Positions 38,270 to 49,725 of a DNA stretch of 64,000 bases are shown piece by piece. The stretch is from Apteryx mantelli (taxonomy: Eukaryota > Chordata > Aves > Apterygiformes > Apterygidae). The translations under genes and the position numbers were made by a program. The notes under the pieces were generated by a model. It did not search any database, was not told the origin of the DNA, and saw only the letters and a list, made by a program, of their open reading frames with translations. The stretch spans positions 8,201,501-8,265,500 of the forward strand of contig NC_089981.1 of assembly GCF_036417845.1 (NCBI RefSeq), read 5' to 3'. Every line of letters begins with the position of its first letter. The stretch's first letter is position 1.

Positions 38270-41200
38270 TTACTGAGCACGGGAGAAGTTTTCAATTTCT
38301 TCCTTCATTTCCTAAAAAAAGATAAAAAAAAGATAAAAAAGGAATAATAATTGCCAACTAGACACAGGCAAACTTGCTATAAGCTGGAATAGAAATGTAA
38401 AATCCTGTAGCTAGCTGCTTTGTATAAAATGAAAGTCTGAGTAGATGCCTTGCAGGTGGAAGTCAGCAACTCGTATGTAACACAGTCTGCTAAGCAGGAA
38501 AGAGAGGAATAGCGAATAAGCAGGATATCCACTGTGCACAAGGAAGAAGTGCAGAACAGTGACAGGAAGTGCTGTGTAACCAAAGTACCTCTATCAACTG
38601 CGTTTTGTCATCGTCTTGGCAATGGCGGTAAACACACTGGCTGAGCACCAGGTGTAGTTTTTCGAGGTGGCGGATGTTGCAGTCCTTTGTTGCATCGCCA
38701 ACGACCTTCAAAAGTTGCTGAAGAAAAAAGGGAGACAGTACAAGTTTGCGTTAGCACGAGATCATTTGAATAGGCTCTCGATGTGTTCAGACACAAAAGA
38801 AAATGGTCCCACACAACTCGCATCCTCCTTCCTTGTATGGCTAAATAAAGAAGGAGTGAAACGTCCAAGAACAGACTAAATATCGCAGCAGATTTCCATG
38901 GAGGAAATGAGCTGCTGTGTCCGACTTGCGAGAAAAAGCAAGGCTCCAGTTTCAGCTAGCATTGTGCTGCTCCTCAGGCTATCACCTCCATGATCCTAAC
39001 TGCAAGTGAACTTCTCTGAGAACAGCGGGAACTGCCATGGCCCGTTTTGTAGTAAAGGACAGCGGCTGCCACAGCAAAGGCCCTCTTGCCTTGGATGAGC
39101 TTCTGTGGCTGCAATGCAGGTGTACTGCGAAATGCATCTTTTGAAGAGAGGCCACAGAGCCTCTAGAAAGAGGGCTGCCAGCTGGCAGTGGGAGCCTCCT
39201 CAGGTGCTTCTGTCTCCCCGTTAGCTGAATGTTGCCCATGCCTGCAGCTCTGCTGGCAGAATGGATAGCTCAAGGGTTGTCAGCAGAGCGGGAAGCAAAG
39301 GTGGATCAGTGAGCTCCAACCTACCCTGAGAGAGATGCTGGTTTCCTTCTCAGCAGGGGGTGAGCATTTCCTCCTCTTCTCTGCTAGGCTCTCTGAGGGC
39401 GATGCGTTCCTCCTTCGCTTTTGTCTGCAGGCAGCTGCACAGAGATAGGAGAAAAAGCAAGCCAAAGCATTAGCTAAGCAGTTCTGTCTGCAAAATCTAG
39501 CACCGTCATCTTACTTGGTGCACAAGGGAAATGGTGAGAGGGACTGAAGTACCATTGTGCTGGCTCACTACATGCATGTGTTGAGGGAGAGAGGGCAGCA
39601 AGCGAAGGGGGTCCAATTGTTATTAGAATTAAAAAGCGCAAGAACTATTAGATTATATCATGCATAAAAGAACGCCCTTGACGATTTTGTGCACAGAGCA
39701 GACTGTAGACCGAAGGCATGAGCACAAAGCAGGGTCATAAGCTCAGGTGGCTTCGTCTCTCATCACAGGAAGTAAAAGAGGTGAGAAGCAGAAAAGTCTT
39801 TGGAGACAAGCTCTCCTTCCCCTGTGTTCCAAAAGCAGAGGTTGCCTAAGCCTCACAGACAGACGGCAATGACTTGGTGCGGGGGTGGCAGGCAGGAAGG
39901 CAAGAGGGAGAGGAAGAGAAAAAGGAAGCAAAAGCAAACGAAAAGTCCTCACTGTTTCCTATTACCATAAGAACTTGTGGAGTGTTCAGCAACTGCTCTA
40001 AACAACATGTTACGTTTGAGGAGTTAGCCGTTGCGGGGCCATCGAGGCCAGTGTTTTACAGTGTGAGCCAAGCTCTGTGGCTGGGCTTTATTTCATAAGC
40101 ACGTTGAGTGACTGTCCTGGGGACTGACCTCCCGCGCTGCACCTAATTTGGAAATGAAATGCCTTTGGCATAAAGCCACCGGCATCAGCAAAAGCAGGTA
40201 TGCCATGACAAGAGGGAAGATATCAATGTCATTGGCACCTTCTCCAAAAAAGGAAAAAAGAAAAAAAGAAAAAAGGAAGAAAGGACTTGCCAGTAGAGAG
40301 GGGTGTACTGGACTCTGCAGGCACCGCTGGCCATGTCTCGTCCCCTTGCTCCTCGAGCTGCCTCTCCTCCTCCTCTCTCAGCAGTCGAGGCTCAGTTGGT
40401 GATGCCACAGGCAGGAGGACTTCCCGTGCCTGGCAAGCTTCAGTCAACCAGAAAAGGTTAGCCAAGTGATGATACTCGGACACAAGCAGAGTAAACCTTC
40501 GTGCCAGGAAATCTATTACCAAAGCAAATGCCGAATGGCTGCTAAGCTAGAGATAGCAACGCTGTGTTTGTAGAATAGGCTCACCTGCTTTCTTTTGTGG
40601 TGCAGCAGGCTTAGCAGCTTGCTGGACAAGCAAGTCCTCGAAAAACTTTCTCCCTTCCTCCTCGCTAGGTGACTGGACATTGAAAACTTCTCCGTAAAGC
40701 TCAGAAAATAAAGCTCGTACCTGAGGTGGGAGGAGAAAAGACAGCGCAGCCGTAAGCCCCCCCAAAATGTGTGTTCTGCTCCACAAAGATGAATTCCTTT
40801 TCCAGTGAAGCTGAGGAATGCTTTGAATAAGGGAGAGACTAGAACAAGTTTGCTTCTTGGCCTTAAAGGCGAGATTGTAGTGGGTCGGCAGGGCAATGTA
40901 GGGCATCTTCTTTAAGGAACACCTCTAGGATTAAAGCTCTGTGAAGCGACCCGAGGTTCCAGTGCTCCAAGGGAGGACACTGAGCATCTCCTAGGTTGCC
41001 TGTTTTGGATTTACTTGCCTTGCTGCCCTTCAGGTTGAAGCCTTGTGGCAACTGCAGAGGGAAGAGATGCCAGCAGGGTGCCCTAGTAATGCCGGTGTTG
41101 AATGGCTTAGGAGAGCACAGTACTTGGGTGCTTAATGGAGTGATAAATTAACATGAGACTGAAAGAAGCCAGGAAGGCAGTGAGAGAAATACCTCTGGCG

Positions 41201-44200
41201 GGAGATCTGCATGGCAAACATCCGACGTAGCGAGCAACAGCACTGGAGCATATGCTGGAATGCCCTCTAGTAATGTTGTGAGCGTAGCTGTCAAGGTGAG
41301 TCCAGCAGCCTCCCCCCAGGCATGGATATGTGGAATATAAAGGATACTCGGTGCTGTCCTCTGGGCTTCTCGGATCAACTAGTCAAAAGGAAGTTTGGAG
41401 AAGACTGTTGAAGTGGGTAGCAGAGGCTGCTGCTGAACAACAATGGATCAATCAAAATTGCCTGCAAAACGGGAGTGCACAAAGACAAAGCGTCCAAACA
41501 AGCCACCAAGAATAAGGTAACATTGCTGCTTGGACCCAGTTCCTTCAGCCTCTCCACAGCGAGAGGCAGGCCTGAATCTCTGCCTGATTTCCAAACTGCT
41601 TAGATGTCGGGTAACTCGCCCAGAGCCTCACGCCCGGTGCGAGTGGTAGTGTGCTTGAAAAAACAGGCCCAGCCCTTCAGCAGGGTCCACATCAGCCTGG
41701 GGCCACTGCTACACCGCTCGAATCCAGCAAGTGTGTTCTTGCCTCTTCCCTGCGGTATGATGAGAGAAGAGAAACCCTTTTCTTCCCCCCTCCCAAGCCT
41801 GGGTTGCATTTCAATGTTATAAAGAGGGAGGCTAGAGAAAGGGCAGGACGTTCAGTCAGGCTGAGGCAGAGGCGCCTCCTGGGAGCTACAGAGCCTGAAG
41901 AGGCAAGGGAAGCAACTCTGGAGAGCCCACTGTCATGAGTAGCAGCTCTTGCCATGCAGAGGGCTTTATCAGGAGCATCTTGGAGCTCCCTGAGCTGCTA
42001 GCAACATCCTTACTGTTTAGCCTGGAATGGAAAGATGCTCATGCACAACGTCCTTCTTCTGCATTGTTCAGCGTACAAGAAAAGTGTTCTTTCAGCGTGA
42101 AATAAACACCACAGAAAGCAGAGGAAAGCCAGGCCACCACCATTAACCGCGGGAGGTCTGCCTGCTTCCCCTGAGTCTATTCATCCTGTGAGATTGCAGA
42201 GAGAAGAGGTACCTGTGCGCATCTTTCTTCGGGTGAGGTGCTGCTAGCAAAGAGAGCCGGCAGGTCCAGCACGTGAACCGCAAACCTCTCCAGCACGTGT
42301 ATTAGTGCAGGCGCCAAGTGGGAACTTTGCCCGTACCCGGGCTCTCCAGCGATTAAGAACCTGGGCCTGTGACATGCTGGCTGGCAACAAGCATTGCTAG
42401 GAGCGCAACTGCAAAACAAGAAGTTTGCAAAGGAAGTGATCAGTCAAGACACAGATGTTCAAGGTGTCTTTCTTTGTCCAGCACACACTGGTCTGGATCT
42501 CTTCCCCCCGGCCGTGAGGCTCTTTTGTTCAGGATGTCTTGACTGAGCAGCCTTGGTCAAGTTTAGGTGCAGGGGGTCCAATGGAAATGGAGAAGGTGGT
42601 CAGGAAGGAGCAGAAGAACCTTGTGGGAAAAGAAATGCCGTGAGCTCTGAAAGGCCTTAGCTGTATCTAACAAAGTGCAAAACATTCCTGTGAGTCCATA
42701 GAACTGGAGGATATTTATTAGATTCCTTCATTCAGATGGTTTCATCTTTCCTTGTGTGCTCTCTCCTAGATTGCAAATACAACTTTCTCGTGGTTTTTGC
42801 TCTGTTATCATGGAATACATCTGTGAATAGCACTGTTTTTTTTTCTCTTTTTTTGCCCTCCCAGTACTGCAGGACCTTTTCTGGCTCAGGCCAAGGAACC
42901 TAGAGACTGGACCAAGTTCTGTGGGTCAGAAGCCTTCCTGAGTGGCACAGTAAGAGAGAGTGAGAAAAATTACTGACGCAGCTGGGACCCCATAAGCTAA
43001 CTTCTCCACTGTGGGATTGAATTACTTTCCCATTGCACTATCAAAATATGAATGTAAGCATAGTGGCTTAAAGATCGCAAATGAAGCCTTTTTTGCAGGG
43101 TTTTTGTTATGCTCTTTTAGCTGGCCATTCCTCAGTTTTCTTGAGTCACTCCTGCATTCCCAATCTGGGAAGCTAGGTGACTCCACAAACCCACATTGCA
43201 TTTTTTTAGCTAAGAGGAGAGACAACACATTTCTTTGGCCTTGAATCCTAGAAGAACAGCATGCATGAAATCAGCATGCCCTAATTGTCTGTGGATGTCT
43301 TTGGTGGAGGAAAAGGAGGCTGGCTCCTTCCGGATGATCGGCTGGAGCTACTTGCTTTCCTACAACTGTAGCACCTAGTTATATCTCCGTGCTTCCTGCT
43401 TGCAGTTTTTGATACCAGAGCACCCTGGACTAACTCTTCTGTCCTCCCTCATCTAACGCCCCTCCCACTTGCAACAGCCACGACAGCTTGGAAAGCCCCA
43501 GCAATCGGAAGAATTTCAATGAAAGGACACGGGCAGTTACCTGTTACAGTTAAGGAAGGTTTGCTTTTGCTGGCCAGGCCTTGGAGGAAACGGCTCATAT
43601 TCAGGACCAGAAGGTGACTCCTCATCACAGTCCATGCAGTCATTTTCTAAGAAATGAGTGGTACCATGAGAAGGCAAAAGAAGCTTGTTAACTTTCCCGA
43701 AGAGTCTGCAACCCTGTCTTGTGCTAAGACAGCTTCTAAATGTGAGCTGAAACCCGGGGCCTTGTATTTCTTTGTCTGAGGGGCATACACTGAATGCCAT
43801 TTTCCAAAGCCTTCAGTCTCTACAGAGCTCTCCTAAGTGTCTGGATTTGCTCAAGCTATGTTTTGCTAGCGGTGAAAGCTCCTTTTCTCCTTGCAAATGG
43901 GAAAGATGATGCTGACAGCCTTCGGAAACTGGATGCTTGAGTGGAGAACATAGAGTTCTGTACTGTGAAGTGGGAGGAGTTCCCGGCTCTGCCCTCTCTA
44001 CCATTCAGTTTCACCTCATCCTGACTGAAAGGTTTGTTTCTGTTGCTTGCACAAACTAGCAAGCAGTGTTTGCTCTGGGAGAGTTTTACGGCGGTGAAGG
44101 CAGTGAAGCCCTACCTGGCTGTTGGTCCTGCTGGAGTGCAAGTGCTGCGTGGGGAAATACCCTCTGGAGGCCTTTTAGGAGTCTCCGTAGCGTGTTCTGA

Positions 44201-47200
44201 AGCAGTGGCTTGGAAAGGGGTGGCAGTGGTTGTCCAGGGGAAGCCACAGCCCTCTGTGAAGCTGGTGCAGTCTTCTGCATAGCCACAAGGAAATCTGTTG
44301 CTGTGATTTCAATGGCAGCAACATCGATGTGCAGCTTGTGACTGCTTGTGTAGATCTGCGGATAGTGTCGATGCAAAGCACAGAGGGCAGCTTCAGCGCA
44401 GAGGGCTTGAATATCGGCCCCGCAGTATCCTGAGCAACAAGAGCAGAATTCAGGCAGCAGAAAGGAGTCAAGGACAGGCTTTGCAAAGGGACACTCTCAA
44501 AGTCTTTGCATGTGGCCCAAAGGGGAAGAGTTTCATGGGCAATGGCAAAAGAGTTCCTGCACTGCAGAGGAGTGCCCTGATGGGGAGCTTGCGTTACGGG
44601 AGGCCCAGCGCCCTACAGCCTGTGCTTCGGAAGTAGGCCTCTGAGCCAACCTTAGCTCCTGAGGAAGACGCCCCCCAGAGCCTTCCATGTTCTCAGACGC
44701 AAGGGAAGGCAAGGAGACAGAAGCAGCTTGGGTACTGCCTGGCACAAGCTCAGACACTGTCAGGAGCCGGGCACAGGCAGGAACTCGGTGCGTTTTTTCA
44801 TCTTACCGACGCATTTTTCAGCAAGCTCCTCAAGCAATGCGTCCAGGGCCTTAGGGCTCCAGTCTCTGGTGTGGATCTTGAAAATCTCTTTTCGAGCCTA
44901 CAAACCAGGTGGTCACACTGTGGTTTGTCTTAAGCCTCTTTCTCAAAAAGAAAATAAGCAATGCGCAGTCCCCCTCCCCCCATCACATTCCCGTAATTGC
45001 TTGTCTTCCTCTGCTAAAATTAAGAAATGTTTACTTTCTAGTAACACACTGCCTGCTTTTCAAAGCTCGGTTCTTTTCAAGTAGATAGGAAGAGTAAGTA
45101 CAGTAGTAGGAGCAAGAATTCTGACTCCAGCTGCTGTCCTTGAACGAGCAAATGTCAAGCTGTGCCTACGTTCATCGCTGCTCTTTGCCAGAGCTTCAGT
45201 GAAGTGTTTCCTGTTTCTGTCCAGTATAGCATGTTGTGCATTTTTACTGGCCTTCAATCCAATAACCTTTTTCTCCTTTTCCCCACAAAATGCGAACTAA
45301 AGACAAAAGAATCTGGGGTAGCCAGAAAAAAAAAAAAAAAGAAAGATAAAGGAAAAGAAAGAGAGCCCGAGCTCCCTGCTAATACCAGTAACAATGTCAG
45401 CTCCCTAAATGCTTTTGGGCGGCTCTGAGGATTCCCAGCCCGGCCACACTCAAGCCCCAGTTTTCCCCCGAGGCTTTCCCAACTGGAGAACTGAGAACAA
45501 GGCGGCAACCTCAGAAGGCAAGAGCCTAGGTGGACTCACTAACTAAGCAAAGAGCAAGCCCTTGGGCAAGGAAGAATGTCCGTGTGCTCCAGGCGGAGTG
45601 AAACTCCTGTTTGCAGCCTTCCTGCCAGTTGTGTGTGGGGAACCGGGAGGTGTGGAGCACGTATACCACTTGTTTCCTTGCTCGCTCTCGGAGATGCTGT
45701 GGGGTAAGCCGGTTTTCTTGTCGAGCAAGGCTTTGTGCCAGTAGCAGGAAGGTTGCCGAAACGGCCTTACCTCTTTGTTTGGCAAGGTGAAAAGGAACTC
45801 CCTGTCAAAGCGTCCAGGCCTTCGTAAAGCAGGATCCAGGGAGTCTGGCCTGTTGGTGGCTCCAATGACCACGATCTCTCCTCTGCTGTCTAAGCCATCC
45901 ATAAGCGCCAGGAGCGTTGTGACAATAGAACTACCAAAAAAATGTTGTTTGGATTCCCTGGGTTAGTAGCTGTTGTTACCTTTGGCATGACTTTCTCCAA
46001 AGTTACATCACTCAGAAAGGAGAAGCTTTTCTGGATGAGCTGTTGTTAGCGAAAGGACTCATGGTAAGACAGAAAAAGCGAGGCAAGGTCTCGAGAGAGA
46101 CCTTGTCCGGACACCAAGCTTAGTGACCTGATTTCAACTCCTGCCTTTAAACTGCTATGAAGCTCTGTGTCATTGTACTCGAGGAGTTCAGAGTGTGTGT
46201 GTGGGTGTGTGTGTGTGTGTCCTATAAAGGGAAGCAGGTGGGTCTTCTTTTCCTAGAGATGAAGCAGATGACATGGAGATGGAAGCGAAAGGAAGTACCT
46301 GTGAATCTGGTCTTGGCGACTGGAGCGCACAGGAGCGAGACCGTCGATCTCATCAAAGAAAATAATCGAAGGCCGCATCTCATAGGCCTGGAAGGGAAGT
46401 ACAGATGCAGGCATACTGACGTATGTGAAACAGAGCACCACGCAGCGAGCACATGCAGGATAAACATTATGGCTGCAAAGGCACTGGCACTGTGCTGGAC
46501 CCAACATCTGTACGATTTCCAGCCCCTCAGGCAAAGCAGCACGGCACGGGAAAAGGAAACACTGATGTTTCCTTTTCAACAGGAGACACTGCCAAACTGC
46601 CCAAGAGGCCAAGTCCCCCTGGAAGACGTCCACCCCGGAAAAGCAGAGGTCCAACTCTGACCCAACCTACTGCGCATTTCCTCCTTACCTGTTGAAATAA
46701 TGAGCGCAGCTGTCGCTCGGATTCTCCCACCCATTGGCTGAGGCAGTCGGCACCTTTTCTCACGAAGAACGCTATTCTCTTGTCTCCCTGCCTACATTCA
46801 TTTGCGAGTGCTCGAGCCACCAGTGTCTTTCCAGTGCCTGGTGGGCCATAGCACAGACAGCCTCTGCAACATGAAAAAAAGAGATTTACGTAGCTACAAC
46901 AAAAACATGGAAAAGTGCCCATGACAGCCCCCGTTGTGAAAGCAAAGCGGCCTTCCCTCCTAACCAGAACACTTCCCGTCTTAGACAGATTTGAGAGCAA
47001 AGCCTGTGTTTCTCCCTGCCACAGTTGGAGTCTCTTGGACTGTGCCTCCCAGAATTTGTTGGAAGCACTGGGGAGGAAGCTTTCAGCTGGGAGGCCAAAA
47101 AAGGTCTTCTGTGTTTCCACACCCTACTTAAAACATCAGTCAGAAAAGGGAATTCCTGTGAACAAAGCAGCAAAGCATCTGAAGATTTGCACACTTTTAA

Positions 47201-49646
47201 AGGTATGGAAAGGGAAGGATTTCAAGTCATATTTCAACATCCAGTGAGTGAAGCTTTGTTGGCCAAGAATATATAAAGCTAAGCATTACGTCTTGAGATA
47301 TTGCCCCTCCAAAAAAAAAAAAAGAAAGAAAAAAAAAGGAGAATACTTTTCATGTTGAAAAGCATATTGCAGCAGTTAGTTCTGTAGTTCGAATGCACTG
47401 CCTGTTACCTGGGGGGTCGGATTTGGAATCTCTGAAAGAATTCTGGGTAAAGCAGTGGGAACAGGACCATCTCCTTTAAGGCTGAAATGTAGTGAGAGAG
47501 ACCACCCACACCATCAAAGCATACCTAAAGAGACATGCAACAGAAGACATGTCAGAGGCCAGAGAAAGCTGCCACCTGGAAAAAAAAGGCTTCCTCCAAA
47601 TTTATCCTATGGAAAGGCTCAGGACAATCTTGAAGTTCCCTGAAAGGAAAGTGTAAAGCCCAGGAGCTGTCGGCAGCACAGTAGGGAAGGTTTTCATGAC
47701 CCCTGGAAAAGTCCCCACTGACAGAATGAGTTACCACTGCTTACCGAACTCTGGATTTGCACTGGATCAGCTTCCGGCAGGGTGCTTCCGCTTTTCCTTC
47801 CATCCACGTGCTTTGCCTTGAATTCATCTTTCCCAGAGCTTTGGGGAAGACACCTGATGTGAATGGAGGAGAAAGGGAAAGGGGCTTTCTAACTGAACAT
47901 GCAGTTAGCGGGATTGCTGTGGTTTTCATGTTGGCAAGTGAGTGCAGAAGCGCTTATACACTGGCATAAACTTCCCAAACCATGAAATATTCCCTAGACT
48001 TGATTGGGGCTCACTATGCAAGCGTGAAGAAAGGCAGGTGGACATTTTTATACTGCACGATGAAATCGTCTAATGACAATTTGTGGAAGGGGATTCTGGC
48101 TTCAAGTGCAGAACAGAAGAATTGCAGATCCCCAATCTCAGCCAGGACAATCCGCAATCATCTCATCGCTGACCCCCAAATCCTGCCTTTTTAAAAGCTG
48201 TGGGCTAATGAAAGTTATCTTCTCTCCCAAAGGAAAAGCCTTGCTTCCTCTAGACCCTCCAGCTGTGCCAGCTACAATGCTGCGGTTTTCCCATCACGGC
48301 CATCAATCGGAAAATCTTTTCAAGCATTACTGAGTGATGGGAGTGGCACCGCTATGGATCCCTGAGAACTATCACTATCCGTACACCAACCTGTTTGTTC
48401 TTCTGCAGCATGGGCTTTGCGACGGAGCAGCCCTTTGCCTGTCAGGAGAAGATGGCCCTGAAGAAATGAAAAGCAGCAGTGAGCATGCACACTGGCCAAG
48501 AACTGCAGTGTGCGCAGGATACAGGCATCTCGATCCCAAAGGGAGAGTTTTACCTGCAGAATGAAGGCAAGGAATTTAAATGAAAGGTGGGGGGGGGAGG
48601 GGGGTTGGGTGGGAGGTATATGTCTTTTCATTTAGCAGCCTCTAGCCCACTATCCACAATAAATCAGCTCTTCCAAAAAACTGTGCGTGGAACCTACTTT
48701 CCAGTGGATGCTGGAAGTACGTGATGGTCTTCCTGGGTCGAAGGTTATACTCCTTGCAGGGATCTTTGCCATCTTCCCCTTCTCGGCCTTCACCTTCTTG
48801 TGTTGCCCCTATGATTATAGAACCTAGCGAGAACTTCTTATTTGTCTGTGCGCGTATAGCTTTTCATTCAACACCCTGTATGCCACTCCCGCACAAGAAA
48901 TTAGCCCTTCAGAGAGGCTCTGCATATAGCCTACCTTCCAGTGGGGCTTGAGTGTCTTCAGCAGTTTGCCGCAGGTTAGATGGCTTTGGAGTATCTTCGC
49001 CGTCATCCTCTTCCTGCTCTTCATCATCCTCTGAGGACCCTGTCATTACAGTACCAAGTCATCGTTTCTTGTTTGTCTCTGCATATGCACATTTTCATTC
49101 AAGAACTTATAGCTCCCACCCTTAAGCACAAGGAATCAGCCCTTCTGACAAACTGCGCACGTAACCCACATTCCAAAGGCTCTTGATACTGGACAACAGT
49201 ATTCCTGCGCCAAAGGTTATACTCCTTGTGATCATCTTGGCCATCTTCCCCTTCTTGGTGTCCACCGGCCTTTGATGGCCCTACAATTACAGAACCTAGA
49301 CATAGTTTCTGATTGCGCTGTGCGTAGCTACATTTTTGTTTAACATCTTCTATCCCCCTTCTACACGAGAGATTAGCCCTTCCGAGAAGCTGTGCCTATA
49401 ACCTACTTTCCAGTGGAGCTTGATAGCATACAACAGGCTTCCTTTCTCTCACGCTATAGCGTGCCTGTAGGGAGCAAAGATACAGGTTGTTTTAGACTGT
49501 GGTACACTTTGGAGGAAGTTCTTCTCAGCTGAGCGAAAAGTGCACTGGCATCACTGTGCTGTGTGAAATCCATTACTTACCGAAAAGGAGTAAGGTAAAG
49601 TCATTTTGACTTCTGCAAGGACTCGCTCAGTCTGCCTGAGGTCCAT
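38270..49646 (-). CDS. Short ATAD2-like AAA+ protein without bromodomain, 21 exons
   Basis: Known role of the family: ATAD2/ATAD2B (yeast Yta7 relatives) are nuclear hexameric AAA+ ATPases on chromatin that read acetylated histones with a bromodomain. Exons traced by homology and splice sites, 5' to 3' on the minus strand: 49646-49581, 49464-49407, 49280-49170, 49039-48935, 48808-48698, 48457-48391, 47853-47745, 47524-47409, 46863-46689, 46387-46299, 45930-45771, 44897-44807, 44429-44115, 43646-43541, 42408-42213, 41378-41193, 40720-40585, 40437-40291, 39434-39325, 38717-38589, 38311-38270. The sum is 2,625 bp = 874 codons plus TAA, and all junction phases agree. Donors are GT except exon 18, which uses GC.

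Domains: residues 23-150 acidic linker with four YxLRxRK...Y/FQxPLE-like motifs; 210-247 AAA1 entry ([19 protein letters not shown]); Walker A GPPGTGKT 254-261; Walker B FFDEID 316-321; sensor-1 GATN 359-362; arginine fingers in RRPGRFDRE 372-380; AAA1 lid to about 525; degenerate AAA2 P-loop GEPGYGQS 581-588, AAA2 to about 732; short linker; conserved C-terminal tail (LSQCVYRH, then [10 protein letters not shown] at the end). ATPase residues look intact. The 250-residue N-terminus of ATAD2 and the bromodomain are absent. The start is chosen because it is the only ATG in frame with exon 2; a 5' UTR exon may exist. Its promoter is unidentified. A single-exon retrocopy is ruled out by the introns; a pseudogene is unlikely given the fully open frame. 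Confidence 0.93.
40246..40284 (-). promoter_or_regulatory. Pyrimidine tract next to the GC splice donor
   Basis: On the minus strand the intron after exon 18 starts GCAAGTCC and then enters a U/C tract (TTTCTTCCTTTTTTC and on). U-rich sequence just past a weak 5' splice site is the known binding context for TIA1-type proteins that help U1 recruitment. The regulatory role is inference. Confidence 0.4.
46193..46220. repeat. TG microsatellite in an intron of the ATAD2-like gene
   Basis: An interrupted GT run lies in the intron between exons 10 and 11 of the minus-strand gene. It could serve as a polymorphic marker. Confidence 0.8.
48586..48616 (+). other. Potential G-quadruplex in an intron
   Basis: Four G-runs (about 9, 6, 3 and 3 G) sit within 31 bases on the plus strand, between exons 5 and 6 of the minus-strand gene. 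They follow directly after the exon array on the gene's strand. The transcript itself would carry the C-rich strand. Confidence 0.6.
48600..49464 (-). repeat. Tandem exon array: 236 bp units each holding one coding exon
   Basis: Exons 2-5 of the ATAD2-like gene end at 49,407, 49,170, 48,935 and 48,698, which is 237, 235 and 237 bases apart. The intron parts are alike too: each donor is GTAGGT/GTGGGT/GTAGGC followed by diverged copies of the same sequence (GAAGGGCTAAT-like), and each acceptor of exons 3-5 is preceded by a TTCTGTAATTGTAG-like stretch. Exons 3-5 all start and end in phase 1 (111, 105, 111 bp), so any number can be joined in frame. The first unit is different: exon 2 is only 58 bp, starts in phase 0, and lacks the acidic half. 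In ATAD2/ATAD2B this motif is present once. Confidence 0.93.
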
Positions 49647-49707
49647 TCTTCCTCAGAACCTGAACTCAAAGAGCATATGAACCACAAATGAACTTTTGTA
49701 AGCACAG

Positions 49708-49725
49708 AAGTAAAGCTCTTTACTT
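49708..49725. promoter_or_regulatory. 18-base palindrome upstream of the ATAD2-like start
   Basis: AAGTAAAG-CT-CTTTACTT is a perfect inverted repeat with 8-base arms, 62 bases upstream of the inferred start codon on the minus strand. It could be a transcription factor dimer site or chance. No TATA box is seen near it. Confidence 0.35.

Noticed and set aside
39434-40291. Search for bromodomain exons in the intron between exons 18 and 19 of the ATAD2-like gene
   Set aside because: Minus-strand frames here (for example at 39,743-39,952 and around 40,100-40,250) do not resemble the known bromodomain helices or its Tyr/Asn signature, so no bromodomain exon is called.
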